From: Coriaria nepalensis
Taxonomy: Eukaryota > Streptophyta > Magnoliopsida > Cucurbitales > Coriariaceae
NCBI GenBank assembly: GCA_027186245.1
Contig: CP114495.1
Location: 6,339,001-6,403,000 of the forward strand
Reading direction: 5' to 3'
DNA: 64,000 bases
Shown here: positions 11,814 to 24,419 of the stretch, piece by piece
Layout of the letters: every line of letters starts with the position of its first letter
Position numbering within the stretch: position 1 is the stretch's first letter
Translations under genes and position numbers: made by a program
The notes under the pieces: generated by a model
Told to the model about the DNA's origin: nothing
The model's database searches: none
Seen by the model: only the letters and a program-made list of their open reading frames with translations

Positions 11814-13600
11814 CTATAGCACCTTAACAAGGGGTATACTCTTATTCTTTAATATCTTCTCCTTGTAGTCTAGGATTTGCACTGGCCTTTCTTCATAAAA
11901 TAAATCTTCCTGGACCTGAATAGGTTTATGTTCTAGTATGTGGGAGGGATCAGATACGTATTTCTTCAATATAGAGATGTGAAACATATTGTGTACTGAG
12001 GACATCTCTGGTAGCAAGGCAAACTTATAAGCAACTTTACCCATCTGTTCTAATATTTCGTATGGTTCGATATATCGTGGGCTCAATTTTCCCCTCTTAC
12101 CAAACCACATTAACCCTTTCATAGGAAAAACTTTCAAAAATACAGACTCTCTATTTTGAAACTCCAAAGGTCTACGCCTTTTATCTGTAGAGCTCTTCTG
12201 TCGGCTAAGAACAGTTTCCATTCTTTGTTTTATTTCTTAACTACTTGAGTGGTAGATTCCATGAAGTCGGAGTTTATTAGCCTCCCTTCTCCAGTTTCAT
12301 ACTAGTGCACTAGAGATCTACACTTTCTCCCATACAAGGCTTTGTACGATGTCATTCCAATAAATGCTTGGAAACTATTATTATAAGAGAATTATATTAA
12401 AGTCAGATACTTATTCCAAGCTCTAAAATCTAAAACACATGCGTGAAGCATATCTTCCAATGTCTAGATAGTCCTCTCTGATTGACCGTCCGTTTGGGGG
12501 TGAAAAGCCGTGCTAAATTTAAGCTTTGTTCTCATTGCTTGTTGCACGCCTCTCCAAAAAGTTGTAGTAAATCTACTATCTCGATGTGAAATTATTTACC
12601 ATCACACTCCATGTAATCGAACAATTTCATTCACATAGAGTCTTGCCAATTGCTTTAGCAAATGTGTACTTCGTATGGGTAAGAAGTACGCTGATTTGGT
12701 CAATATGTCAACCATTACCCACATTGTATCGTGTCCCTTAGTCATTTTAGGGATCTTCACTTATTTCTCCTCTGGAAATCTCAATTGTTTGCAGTTCTCC
12801 TACTGGACGTTGATATTCGGCCTTAACTTGCTAACAAGTTAGACACTTTTTTACAAATTCAGTAACGTTCTTCTTCATTCCTATCCACTAGGAGTGCTCC
12901 TTCAAGGTCCTTATATATCATAGTTGCTCCTGGATGTACCGAATATGGGGTTATATGTGCTTCTGATAGGATTTGTCCTCTTACTTCCCCATCATTGGGA
13001 ATGCATATTCTTCCTTTATAATTAAGGATCCTGGCAGGAGAGAGACTAAACTTCTTATTTTTCCCCTCTTTGACTTCTTTCTTGATTCTCCATAAGCTTG
13101 GGTCAACTGCTTGAGAATCGTTCATTCTATCAAAAATAGTCTATTGTAAGATTAATGCCGACATTTCTCCTACAACCATCTCTAAACTTAACTCCCTAAT
13201 TTCTTTTTGGAGTGATTGGGGCAAGATATTAATTGCCATCAATGTTGCTTGGATATTCAAACTTAATGCGTCAGCAACTTTGTTTGCCTTTCCAAAGTGA
13301 TAAAGGATCTCACAATCATAACCTTTTGCCAATTCTAGCCATCTCCTTTGTCTCATATTGAGTTCCTTCTAAGTAAAGATATACTTGAGACTCTTATGAA
13401 CTGTGACAATAAGCTCCGTAGAGATAGTGTCGCCATATTTTCAAGGCAAACACCACCACTGCTAATTTCAAGTCATAAGTTGGGTAGTTCCTCTCATGCT
13501 CTTTCAGTTGTCTCGATCCATAAGCTACTACTTTGCCATCTTGCATCAGAACTGCCTTCAGTCCAATCTTTGATGAGTCGCTATGTCACAGCTTGAATTG
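11814..13600 (-). pseudogene. Ty3/gypsy pol remnant: RNase H and integrase
   Basis: 13590-13141 encodes the RNase H part ([20 protein letters not shown], then RQRRWLELAKGYDCEILYH, then KANKVADALS). 13125-12859 holds the integrase zinc-binding region (SEAHITPYSVHPGATMIYKDL). 12860-12260 is the decayed catalytic core, recognisable by ALYGRKCRSLV. 12221-11814 holds the C-terminal region (GKLSPRYIEPYEILEQMGKV, SVHNMFHISILKKYVSDPSH). Several stops and shifts separate these pieces, so the protein is not made. The C-terminal segment alone is open for 135 codons. Confidence 0.9.
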
Positions 13601-14185
13601 ACAAAAATAAAGATTTTTACCAATGACCATGAGTATACTGAGACTACCAACATACCAAATTTTTGGAACATGTAGCATTTTCTGTTTCAAGTGAATTAGG
13701 TTTATCCTCATCATTAGGGAAATCTATAACAAGAAATTGATGTTTACAGCCGGCAAGTAGTGATGCATAGAAGTGAAACCATTCAGCAGGCTTGATCCAA
13801 CAAGAAAAACTACAAATTCTAAAACTACACGAAGATAGAAAGAAGAATGATTGTAAAAGAAGGATCACTAATCAAAAGCTATAACGATCTGCTTGACAAT
13901 GGACTAGTTTTAAGGAGGCTATGAATGCCACCTACCTAAATTATGAAACCGGTAATGCAGACGCCATTGCCAAAATGCTTTTGCAGCATTTCAAACGCTC
14001 ATCCTGAACAAAATTTTGTTCACCTTACTGTACAATGAAAAATACAGTTTCATCTTAACTGCAACTTCAATCACTGCATGAATGCCATTTAAATCTATAA
14101 TGCTATTAGTTTAAAGATAATTCCCACAATTACTAGCCAAATAAGCCAACTAATACAATTTTTTCAAATGATAGCTAATGGGATA
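13601..14185. other. 3' flank of the MTEF1-like gene
   Basis: Lies between the retrotransposon breakpoint and the mTERF stop codon. A 74-codon minus-strand frame here shows no family resemblance and is probably chance or 3' UTR. No terminal repeat marks the breakpoint with the retrotransposon. Confidence 0.4.
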
Positions 14186-15979
14186 TTAACAGCAACCATC
14201 CACATATTTTTCCTTTGCATTAATATCAGAATCTATACACCACAAAGGGGAACTTCTAAAGGGCAAGGAAGAATTACAACATACCTCCAATCTTTCTTGA
14301 AATTCCATCTTACTAGTCTTTAACAATACTGGGAGAGAAAAATAAACACCCTTTTCCACACAACATTGATGCCTAGGCTTAATTCTATTCTCTAAGCTAA
14401 ATGAGAAGTATTGAGGGAACTCCTTCAGCTCCTTCAGATCTCTTCCCATTTCTACCACAAAGTAATTGAATTTTGGCTCGAAATTCTCCTTAATGCTATA
14501 ACAAAACAGCGGTGGGAATCTCCGAAACATTATCAGAGCATCTCGGTGACAAAAGCCAAGGTTTTCAAAGTACTCAATTCGGGGAATTAGTTTCTCTTCA
14601 ACACTACACGAGAGCAGAGAGGTGTGTTTGTTTACCTCCGAGATGCCAATAGATTGGAGGAAATACATGGTGGGGCGGAGCTGAGTCTTGACGCCACAGG
14701 CAAGCAATCTAGGACGTCGGTTTATTACCTGTTTGAGATCTGCGCTGTTGACTTTAGCTTCTCGGAGAAGGAAGGTGATTACGGGTAATAGATCAGAAAC
14801 ATGGGAGGTGAGAATCTCGGGGCACATGCCAACGATTCGTTGGAACTCAATAGCGGTGAAGTGGAGAGAGGTCATGAAGGCAACAGTGGATTTGATGTCA
14901 GCGAGTGAGGAGGTGATGATAGGAGGGTACTTGTTGATGAGGGAGAAGAAGTTGATGCCAAGGGAATCAAGGAAGAGCATTTTTTCTTGGAATTCAGAGT
15001 GGGGGTCATGCGCGGCAACAGGGGTGAGAGGTGGAGATACAGAGGGGTTTTGAAGGGATTTTGGGATCGGTAGTTTTGGAGAAAGGGAGATGGTGGTTTT
15101 GGTGGAGGAAAAGATGGGGAAATGAAGGATTCTAGTGCGAAAAATTGAAGGAAAATCATGGGAGGGAGGAAGAATACAAGGAAATGAGCAAACTTCATAA
15201 GGGTTCTCCTGCACATTCTGCAAGGCCAGTAGGAAAAGAAAATTAGAATTAAAATAAATAACTATATTTAAAAAAAAAAAAAAAAACCGAACAAACAAAC
15301 TCAGAATTCATAACATTTTAAGAGAATACTATTTGTGTGAACTGTTGTGGCCAAGCACTGGAAGTTCACTCTGCATACACACTACGACGGTGAAAAATCA
15401 GAATAATTGTACGTGAATTAGCGTATGATGCCTATAAGCAACATCTCAAGACACTACAAAGATTTTCTAACATCAACTGCAAGCTTTGCGCAATATGTAG
15501 TTAAAACTATTTTAACAAAAACAAAATCATTACCATTTTAACAAACACAAATTTCAGCTTCATCAGGATTCTTTTCTTGTATCAACAGTTTAAACAGTTT
15601 CCCATAGAGAAAAAAAAAAAAAACAAAAAAAACCAAAAATGCGAACAAAAAACCAAAAAGGCGAAGAAAAAAAAAGGACTAGAACTTGAAGGATTTTCCG
15701 GTTGGTTCCTAGCAAACAGCAGTCTAAAATGGAAATTCCAAGAATAATCGCTGTAATAAAAAACATTGAGAAAAAAAAAATGAAGAAAACCAAATTCAGA
15801 AGCTAGAATTACGTATCACTTACAGATATCGATCGAGGAAGCGAAGAGTGGAGGGGCTTCCACAGAGCTAGGAAAAATTTGGGAACTGGAGCCACGGAAG
15901 ACATTGGAGCTGTAGATTTTTGGGAGAAAATCCTAGACTCGGCGGAAATGATAGTGGTGAAGGCAGCCGAGGAAGCCAT
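14186..15979 (-). CDS. MTEF1: mTERF-family protein, MTEF1/SOLDAT10-like, chloroplast
   Basis: Proposed exon 1 is 15979-15824 (52 codons, donor TCT|GTAAGT) and exon 2 is 15217-14186 (acceptor TTGCAG|AATGTG), joining in phase 0 to give 395 residues. Exon 2 carries tandem mTERF motifs from about residue 105: FLDSLGINFFSLINKYPPII, FQRIVGMCPEILTSHVSDLL, LKQVINRRPRLLACGVKTQL, then SLLSCSVEEKLIPRIEYFEN and FPPLFCYSIKENFEPKFNYF. The Ser-rich N terminus looks like a transit peptide. Plant mTERFs bind nucleic acid in organelles; Arabidopsis At2g03050 (SOLDAT10/EMB93) affects plastid rRNA. Exon 2 has no Met before the repeats begin, so an upstream exon is needed. Exon 1 is inferred from phase and splice sites only. 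A second in-frame ATG lies at 16003. Confidence 0.8.
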
Positions 15980-16450
15980 TTTCGCAGGGAATCCGAAGCT
16001 CACATCACTATTTTAATGGGAGGATACTCTACGGTTGAGAAAATAGGTGGAAGGATAAGAGCATTCGAGAATCTAGTTACGTAGTGACGAGAGAGAGAGA
16101 GAGAGAGAGAGAGAAGGTTTTTAAACTTTAGGGAAAATTAGGTTGGACGGATTATTATATGTCAAATTTCGAATTTCAATTATAAAAAACTCCTAATCTC
16201 ATTAGTTGGACGGATTGCTACATGACCATTAAAATGATATGTGATGTCAATGAAAAAAATCTAAAATTTCCAATTTGATCCTAAATGAATTTTTTTTTAT
16301 AACTCCACGTTTTATTTTTATTTTTTTTTAATTAATTTCATTATTTTAAATCAAATTTTTATACAAAACTCCATCAACCCTTTAATTACATCATAAATAA
16401 TAATTTTAAATTTTAAATTTAACCAATAAAAAAAAATTATATTAATTTTA
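15980..16450. promoter_or_regulatory. 5' flank of the MTEF1-like gene with a GA repeat
   Basis: A (GA)n run lies at about 16088-16113, 110-135 bp upstream of the proposed ATG. Read on the gene's strand it is a CT repeat, common in plant core promoters and 5' UTRs. The rest is AT-rich with no further recognisable site. Confidence 0.4.
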
Positions 16451-17040
16451 AAAACTTGTGTAGTACTAGAGAATATACAACCGCGAACTTTAAGATTTCA
16501 CCAAACAATTTCAACTAATATTTTGCTTAAAATAATTAAAATCTTTGATGTCTAGTCCACCATCTTCTCACTGCAAAATTGGAAAAATGATGCAATTGGA
16601 AAAATCATCCTTAGAACCAGATGAAGAAGCCTTACGAACCACAATATCCAACGCAGGATCGGAAACACATGGTCCAGTTCTTCAATTTCATAAGTTGCTT
16701 TGAAAATGGATATTCTTCTTCTTCAAATGAAGTTGTATTCTCACATATCTGAATTTTAATTTCAGATTATATTCCATTTGGGCCATACTCATTGTTGATC
16801 GCCAGTTCGTTCTCCTTATTTGAAGCTATCATTCTTGATAAACTCAAATTTTGACTCTTTAATGTCAATTGAGGATGGTTTTGAAGAGACAACGATAGGC
16901 ATTTGAGATCTGTCATAGCTTTCCTAACCATTTAAACTTACCGAAGATATGATATGGTTTTTTCTCGGTTTTACTAAATATTTTATTCATGACAAGATTG
17001 ATATTGTTAAGAAATAATCTCAATCGGCTTTGATACCAAA
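16451..17040 (-). mobile_element. internal remnant of a Copia-type element
   Basis: Directly downstream (minus strand) of an LTR and primer binding site. No gag or pol reading could be recognised, so the internal region is truncated or strongly decayed. Confidence 0.4.
17026..17038 (-). other. retrotransposon primer binding site
   Basis: On the minus strand TGGTATCAAAGCC starts two bases after the LTR's terminal CA. It matches the usual TGGTATCAGAGC complement of initiator methionine tRNA at all but one position. This fixes the element's orientation and its 5' LTR end. Confidence 0.85.
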
Positions 17041-18787
17041 TGATGCAAACGAGATCTCCTCTCACCTTAGAATAACATTTTGTTAAATTAGATAATAGGA
17101 GGTTGAAATTCTAAGTTAACGGCTCACCGCTTACCCAAAGTGGAAATCTACTTTTAAGAAGTGGGATTTGGATTTGCGAACCAACAAAAACCACGAAGGC
17201 TTAAGATTTGAATACAATGTGATTCTCACATCTGGACTCCCGATTCATTTTCAATTTATAATATAGCAATCAAATTAGAAACTGAAAAGGGGAGAAAAAG
17301 AAGGATACCTAGCCTAAATACTCCTCCATGAATCATACAGTTCTTCATGCACAACATTAATGACAGAACTCTAGGAATATGTGTCCTTTATATATGGCAC
17401 ACACTTCCTTTTAGGCCTAACCCATATTTTACCTGTAATATCCGATTAACTCTTAATCATGTTTGGTTTCTTATGAGTTAGTTTTAATTCCTATTTTCTA
17501 GAATTTAAAATAAACTTCATAATTCTAAATTAATATCCAATTTTTCTTAATAAATATAGACTTTAATTTTGGCTCATGACTTGGGCTCGGTTAGGCTTAG
17601 TAGCACTTTAATGACCAATTATATTTTATTTTGACCCAAAAAATATTCTTTGAATATAAATTCATTAAATTTCGATTTAATAAAATTATCTTATCAATTT
17701 AATATTTTTCAAATTAATTATTAAATTAAATTTAAATCACACTTTGAATATACTAGTAGTGTGGGTGTGACTTAAATTTAACGAATTAAACTAATTAATG
17801 ATTTAACTCTTAAATCAAGTTCATAATTGAACAAGTCAAAATTTCTCTAATTTAGAATCTAATTTAGATCTAATCAACCTTTATGTGTGTGACCAGATAG
17901 GTTAAACATTACGTCGGTAGTTAGGCCCCACAACTACTTGTGAGTTTTATTCATTATATTGAATGGACCATTTGACATTAAAAATACTTTCAAGTCGAAT
18001 AATTAATATGATCATCTTCTATGATCAAATTAACTTAAACCACCAGACCTATATTAGCTTATAACAAAGCTAAATGCGATGACTATTACCGTAACAGATT
18101 AATCCTTCCATCTACTCATGGTCTTAGAAAATCTTAGGGCATGGTTTAATTGTTAAACCCTATTAGATTTTCTTTATGAATATCATAAATTCTTATGCAC
18201 CTAGATAATGGATTTACAAAAAAATCTTTTCATACTATACTATTTTGCGCAAAGATTTTCTTCATTGCATAAGTTATATGATTCATAGAATCGCATTCTC
18301 TAATTTAAAGGTGATGGATCCCATTTTATTACCCTATAGACTGCACATATGCAAATACATGCCCAATAGTTAACCCTCTAGTGGTATTTAGCAAAAGATC
18401 ACATGGGGCAATATCAAAATTTGATATCTTATATGCTAGTGTTGTGATGATTTCAGGTATGAGCATTATGAGTCCCATAGTCACTAACAAAACTCATTAA
18501 CAATTAATATAATTACCAATGAGATTTTGTTAAGTGATCATGTTCAGTGATTAAGTATCTATTAACCACCTACATACATATCCTTGTATCTACTAAAATC
18601 AATAATTAGAACATCACTCTTTTTCCGAAGATGATAATGTATGTAATAATCTCTTCGGATTATCACTGTGATATCCTATTTAGCCACTTCCCATAATTAA
18701 ATAATTTTATACCTAAATTATTATTAGGGAAATATTTAAATTGTTATTCAAGTTAAGATTTAAGGTCAAAACCTTACAAGGCCAACA
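17041..18787 (-). repeat. 5' LTR of a Copia-type element
   Basis: Runs from TGTTGGCC (minus strand at 18787) to GCATCA (17041), followed by the primer binding site. A TATA-like TATATAAAGG lies on the minus strand near 17395, about 350 bp from the LTR end. It is collinear with the plus-strand copy at about 56700-58688, for example in the stretch with GTGTGATTTAAATTTAATTT. No partner 3' LTR was found nearby. The outer boundary could also be 18790. Confidence 0.65.
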
Positions 18788-18790
18788 ACA

Positions 18791-21122
18791 GTTTTTCAAA
18801 GTGAGTTTTTCTAAGTAATTAGAGTTGACATTAATTTTGGTAGACCAAAATTATGACCTTATTAATTTTTATTAATCTAGATGTAAAATCAAAATAAAAT
18901 TTTGGTCCAAAGACCCATAAAAACTAATGGGCCAAAACTATACTTAAGTTATTATTTATTATTAAAGTAACCCAAAAGATGAAACTGGTTTAAAATCATT
19001 ATGAATAGTGGGCCGAAACTTATGTTTATTATTAACATGGCCTAAAACATTGAAATTTGGCCCAAATGAATTATATGCCCAGCCATGGCATTTGAAATAT
19101 GATAAAAATCATCTTGAAAAGGACCAAATTAGTAAGAATGTAGAGAAAATATCTTCTAGTTCAAAATGACCTTTAACCATTTAAAAATTCTACACTTTAG
19201 GTTATAAATAAACACACAATCTTCTTCGTTTTCTCTACAAAACCATGGCTCTCACTCTCCCTCTTCTCTGCATCATTATCTTCTTCAATTTCATATATTC
19301 ACATAGTAAGAATTAACCAAAGATCAAAGAAGATACAAAATTCTTGGTAAGATTAGCAAGTTAAGGAAGATATATCTTCAATCTTCTACGGAGGTAAGAG
19401 GCTATCTTCTTTCTATTCAAATACAGGGAAAAAGGGGCAAAAATAGAATATTGGTCGAAGAAAGATGCATAATTGACCGATTTTAGAATAGTTGAGATTT
19501 GATAAATCAAATATGAATATTTCGATTTGTAATTTTTAGGGGAGGTATAAGACTTGTGGAAAGAGGTATCATAAAAATATCTAAGTAATAGTAATTCCCA
19601 AATATGAGAAATGATTTTTCGAACACAACCATTAAAGTATGAAATTTAATAAGGGAATAACTAATATTGCATTGTCAAGAAAAAATAAGTTGAAGAGGTA
19701 GCAAATGATTGAATTTGGAGCTTAAATTTTATTAGGAGACAGAAAAATAGATAACTAATAGTGTACTAAGTTTTAAATCAATTAGAATTATGGTTTAAGA
19801 GATACAATTATCAAAACCTATGCTAATAATTAGAGGAACTAAACAACTTTAAATTATACCTTTGAAAGGTATAATGAAAGGCATGAAGCAAGAAGGAAAA
19901 ATAATAAATTGGAGGTGTAAATTTGATAAGAGATATTTATCAACCTCAATAAGAGGTTGTATGAGTTTTAAGTGAAAGCAATGCTTGTATAAGAAGTTAG
20001 AGTTTTCATAAAGAAATGACCCAAATTAAGGAGGTTAGAACAATACTAGATGTACATTTGGAATAGCTAATTAATAGTAAAGTTTATTGAAATAAAATAT
20101 TTACTAAGTTAAATTTATATGCATGCTCCATTAGCTTAGTAGTTGGAACTTAATCTAAAGAACTTCATGGAAACTTTTACAGACAATTGGATTTTAGATA
20201 AGTAAACGCTCACCTACAACACAAATATAATCTATTGTGGGTTGCATTGATTTTATGAGAAGCTGTAGTTAAATTTCATAAGTTGGAATGTTTTGATATT
20301 TTAGATGCATGGTTTAAATGCAATAATAGCATGCTTAACTCTAAAAGCATTGTTTGTAATAAGAAATAAGAATGTTATGCTATTTTAAAGATGTATTTTG
20401 TAAGAATACATAATGTTTTCAGTGAGGTGTTGTCGGATCATAACGGATCATTGTTTAGCGATTGTAGCGGATAATTGGTTCTTGCGAATATAGTGGATAA
20501 TTGGTCTTAGTGATTATAGCTTCCAGTAATCCTAGAGGACCACACATTTCAAAAATGCCGGCAACAACATCCTCAGGGCTTAAAGCAAAGCAATAATAGA
20601 AAAAAAAGTACTGTTATTTACAAAGTATTTAAAAATAGTATTATTTATAAACATTCAGTTTAGTGTTACTATTTTATGCATTATATGTTGTGCATGTGAG
20701 ATATGAAGTTTACATACTGAGCTCTTAGCTCATAGAAGTTTACTAGTATTGTAGGTAGACAAGAAAGAAAAATTATAACTACGATTGATTAGTGAATGAA
20801 GAACTGCCAGCTACGTGGTATAGTACATATTTGTCTGACTTTTGAGAAGACAATAAAACTTTCAAGAGGATTTTCTAGAATCTTTTTGAAGTACTTATTT
20901 TGTAACGATAACATTACTTTTGAATATATATGTATAAATATATACATGTGTTTTAAGTTCAGTAATTTTAAGTTTTAATTAAGTATAATTTTAAAAAAGT
21001 TCAAATTAATCTGTATTTTTATCAAACGATTTGCAAGTAAAGTAGTAACACTTTTATCAGTTATATACCAAAGTTTGCTATTTTCTTTGAAATATCTTGA
21101 GTAATTATATAGCTAGTACGAG
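18791..21122 (+). repeat. probable solo Ty3/gypsy LTR
   Basis: Has the layout of long Tekay-type LTRs: GGTTATAAATAAACAC at about 19200 followed by a pyrimidine-rich leader, then TACTGAGCTCTTAGCTCATAG at about 20717, and an AT-rich tail. No coding remnants flank it in the same orientation. The left boundary abuts the Copia LTR and is not exact. Confidence 0.45.
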
Positions 21123-23366
21123 TGTCATGACCCAAATCCGAACGTGACTAGTGTATGACCCAATTATTTAGTTCATAGGACTAAGTAAGCCTTCATAAGC
21201 ATTTTTGTAAAACATGATAATGGATATATATATATATATTCTGAAATTAATTGGAATAATATCATATAAAACGTTTTTATTATTTACATGAAACTCTATA
21301 TACAAGTTAACTATATCCAACAGAGCACTCTAACGGTACATAAATCCTATAGATTATGTCAAAATTGACCACAAAAAATCAAAATATCAGATAACCTGAA
21401 TAAGAATAGTCAAAATAAATATCCACTCCTTTACTTGTATCATGTGTGTTGGGCTGAGTATGATTAATTATCTGGAAGGGAAAAACTTCAAGGAAAAGAA
21501 TGAGTCGAAAACTCAATGAATAAATATTACATAATTACGTATACATGATAAGTCTTCTCATTAAAATATGCATAACCATGAAATGAATGCTTAACAATTT
21601 CCTACCCTCATATAAAAACATTGTCAATGAATATCCATATTGATAAACTAACAAACTATCAAGCACTAATTTCACACTATGACCACATCACCATACATGT
21701 ACAGTTCACACTAATAAAACATAGCACAAGTCATCAGAGATATAAAATATCCCACAATATGCGACCATCATATTATAATCATATCCTTGTGTGGAGCTCT
21801 GCATATATTATATACATATAATAAATCGAAATACACCAAGACTATCAACTCGGTTGATAGTTGCAGTTATTCTGAAGATTTTCTAATAATTTAGACAGCA
21901 CATCAATTCATATCACAATCAATTATATAAGCATTCATCAATCCATCAACTAGCATAAATCTTCGATTATAATCATTCACTTGCATTTTTATCCCAACAC
22001 ACCATTTCTAATATATGCCATAAAATATAGACCAACTTAGAGTCAATATGCAATTTGATTTCAATATGCTTGTCCAACTTGGTAATGTCATTAAAACAGA
22101 CTTAAAACTAGATTTATGTGCAACAAACGAACATATTAAGCATTCAAGTCTATTATGTATATTTTCAAAATTCAATGGAATAAATCATAGACATGAACTA
22201 GTGTCAATCACATAAAGTTAATGGAACAAATCATTATGTATGAAATATTTAAAATATTTATGTAATCATATAATATTTTTTTATAGTGGGATATATCAAA
22301 ATTATAAAAGAAACCAATTCAAGTGGACTTAGGTGGAGGAGTCCTCGTCAAACCTAATTCAAAAAAATAAAGAATTAATACTTCTAATTTATATTACAAA
22401 TAATTATTAAACTAAATAAGAATTTAAATTCATTATCTTTCGATATCATAATACTAATTAGCCGGTATAAAAAACTCTACCTAATCCATACTCATTATAT
22501 ACCCTCTTCTACACATAATATACTCTAGTGTTCTTATTCATAACTTCAGTAATAAAATTTACTTTCTAAACATTATGTTTTAGCTCTAAAGCAAGTCAAC
22601 TTATCATAACTGCAATTCTTTTAACAAACTAACATTCCTATTAATCTAACACCATATCAGAGTCACCATGGTATCTTAGTATTCCAACAACCTCATGATC
22701 AAACCATCTCTTTCTTCCTTTCCGTCACATCACAGGAACGTAGCCAATTTCTTCAATAATTTCAAATTATCTCAATTTAATTCAACAAACTTAAATTCAG
22801 TATCAGTCCAATAATATCAATCTATTAGACCATCAGAAACATTTCCATATAGGTCAAGAAGAAGAAACCAAAAATTTAGGAATTTAGCATTCTTGCTCAA
22901 TTTGATTTAAGAAACTCAAATTAACCATTATTCTATTGATATCAAACTATCAGCATACCATATATTCTATCATCCAAGCCAAAAAGAAGAAATCAAAACT
23001 TTTGGAGACTTACGGTTCTTACTTCAAATTCTACAATATGAGAGAAATTAATCCAATTTTCTGAAATTGAGAAGGGAATTGAGCTAAGTAGAAGAAAAAG
23101 GAAGCCACCATAATTTGAAGATTTGTAGCCATGGAACCAAAATTTGAAGGAAGCAGGGGAAAAGAGGAAGAGGGAGTTGAGTGAGTGAGTGAGACTAAAT
23201 TGGCATATGTTCTTACTACTACCGCACAAATAAAAAGGGGTAAGGGGCTTAAGTTTTTTAAATTTATAAATTGACACTCTAATTCAAACCTTAAGAGGCA
23301 ATGGAGGAATTTATTTTGACCATGACTTTTGACCTTTTTAATTAAAATACGTAACTAGCTCTCAGA
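21123..23366 (-). repeat. 3' LTR of a second gypsy element
   Basis: Begins on the minus strand after a purine-rich tract (AAGAGAGGGAGAA) with TCTGAGAGC, matching TGTGAGAGCC at 56308 in a related copy. It ends at 21123 with GGGTCATGACA. CATTGAGTTTTCGACTCATTC on the minus strand, about 380 bp before the end, corresponds in place to the R-region motif of the neighbouring plus-strand LTR. A short open frame at 22993-23277 has no recognisable product. Confidence 0.55.
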
Positions 23367-23379
23367 TTCTCCCTCTCTT

Positions 23380-23960
23380 AAAAAAATTCGGTTCCGGAAT
23401 TACTAACTTGGTATATCGAAAAGGTGAGAATCTCTTTCTCGAGTTCAGAGTAGCATCTTCACTTGAGTGATTTGTCCAGATAACCTTAATCAGTTTTATT
23501 TCTTAAGAATATAACTTCTTTACTTGTCAAAATGATGACCACGAGTTGCTCGATGTAAGATAAATTCGATTTTAATTGAATTGGTTGAGTTTGTAAAACA
23601 TGAGATGGATCCTAAGCATCGATAAAAGGAAAACTGGATGTATATGTGACATTTCTGGTGGAAGTACTAGGCGATAAGCAACAATACCGATCCGATCAAG
23701 AATTTAAAAAGAGTCAATATATCTAGGACTTAACTTCCCTCAATTATCAAATCCCATAATTCCCTTAAAAGGAGAAATCCGCAAGAAACATAATCATCAT
23801 CGTCTATGAAATTCCAACTCTTATCGTCTATGATCAACATAAGCCTTTTGCCTACTTTAGGCTGCTAGAATTCTTTCTCGTAACTGTATCCTATCAATTG
23901 TGTCTTGAATAATATCTAGTTCTAAGAGTGATTTTTTTCCCACCTCAAAACAACCAATAG
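23380..23960 (-). pseudogene. gypsy integrase C-terminal remnant
   Basis: Minus-strand fragments correspond to the integrase C-terminal region of Tekay-type elements, broken by several stops and shifts. Readable parts are the equivalents of FLxVSPLKG, GKLSPRYIGPF, VAYRLALPP and HPVFHVSMLRKY. It is closely related to the plus-strand fragment at about 55840-56300. Confidence 0.7.
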
Positions 23961-24419
23961 ATGATCTATAACGATGACCACATATACCCAGTAGCAACAC
24001 TTTATTTTCCCTTCTGGAAAAACAAAAAATTTAATTAATAATTTGAAAATAATGTTCGACATATTTAAGAGCAAGTCGATATGAGTCATGTCATTTGGCC
24101 AAAAACAAATAATTTAATAAATAAAATGTTAGTCGTGTCCTCACTCCGACTACCAAATCAACACTAATGAGTCTAAGGAACGGACGCCATAAACAACTTC
24201 TTTACACTGAAAATTTATTTACATAAAACGAAATCAAATCAAGAATCACAAGATTTGCACAGTTTTCATATTTTACAAATGTTAACACCAAAACATCTCT
24301 GCGTTTAATTCACTGTTAAAAACATAGCCAAATAAAGGAATGCACATAGGCAAAACTCGAAAGATTGAAGCTCACTCTGTGTATGGATTCTGCAGTGCAA
24401 AATGACAAGGAGAGAGCAT
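23961..24419. other. 3' flank of PNSB5
   Basis: AT-rich sequence between a gypsy remnant and the PNSB5 stop codon. No features were recognised apart from probable 3' UTR next to 24419. Confidence 0.4.

Larger units (their letters stand above)
7361..13600 (-). mobile_element. 3' half of a Tekay-type Ty3/gypsy retrotransposon
   Basis: On the minus strand the order is RNase H, integrase zinc finger, integrase core, integrase C-terminal region, a tandem-repeat spacer, a polypurine tract and a long 3' LTR. The gag, protease and reverse transcriptase parts and the 5' LTR are missing. Sequence recognisable as RNase H stops at about 13590, close to the 3' side of the MTEF1 gene. The LTR lower boundary is not certain. 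A sequence typical of the LTR R-region, GAGCTTTCGCTCAGCAAG, lies at about 7792. The hAT end at 7360 is taken as the outer limit. Confidence 0.75.

Noticed and set aside
11814..12221. 135-codon open frame as a domesticated integrase-derived gene
   Set aside because: It lies in the normal position inside a decayed element, with broken neighbours and no sign of an own promoter or start context.
13644..13868. 74-codon minus-strand frame as a further exon of the MTEF1-like gene
   Set aside because: It lies downstream of the stop codon at 14186 and shows no mTERF motif.
22993..23277. 94-codon frame as a gene
   Set aside because: It lies within a gypsy LTR, is low in complexity and matches no family.
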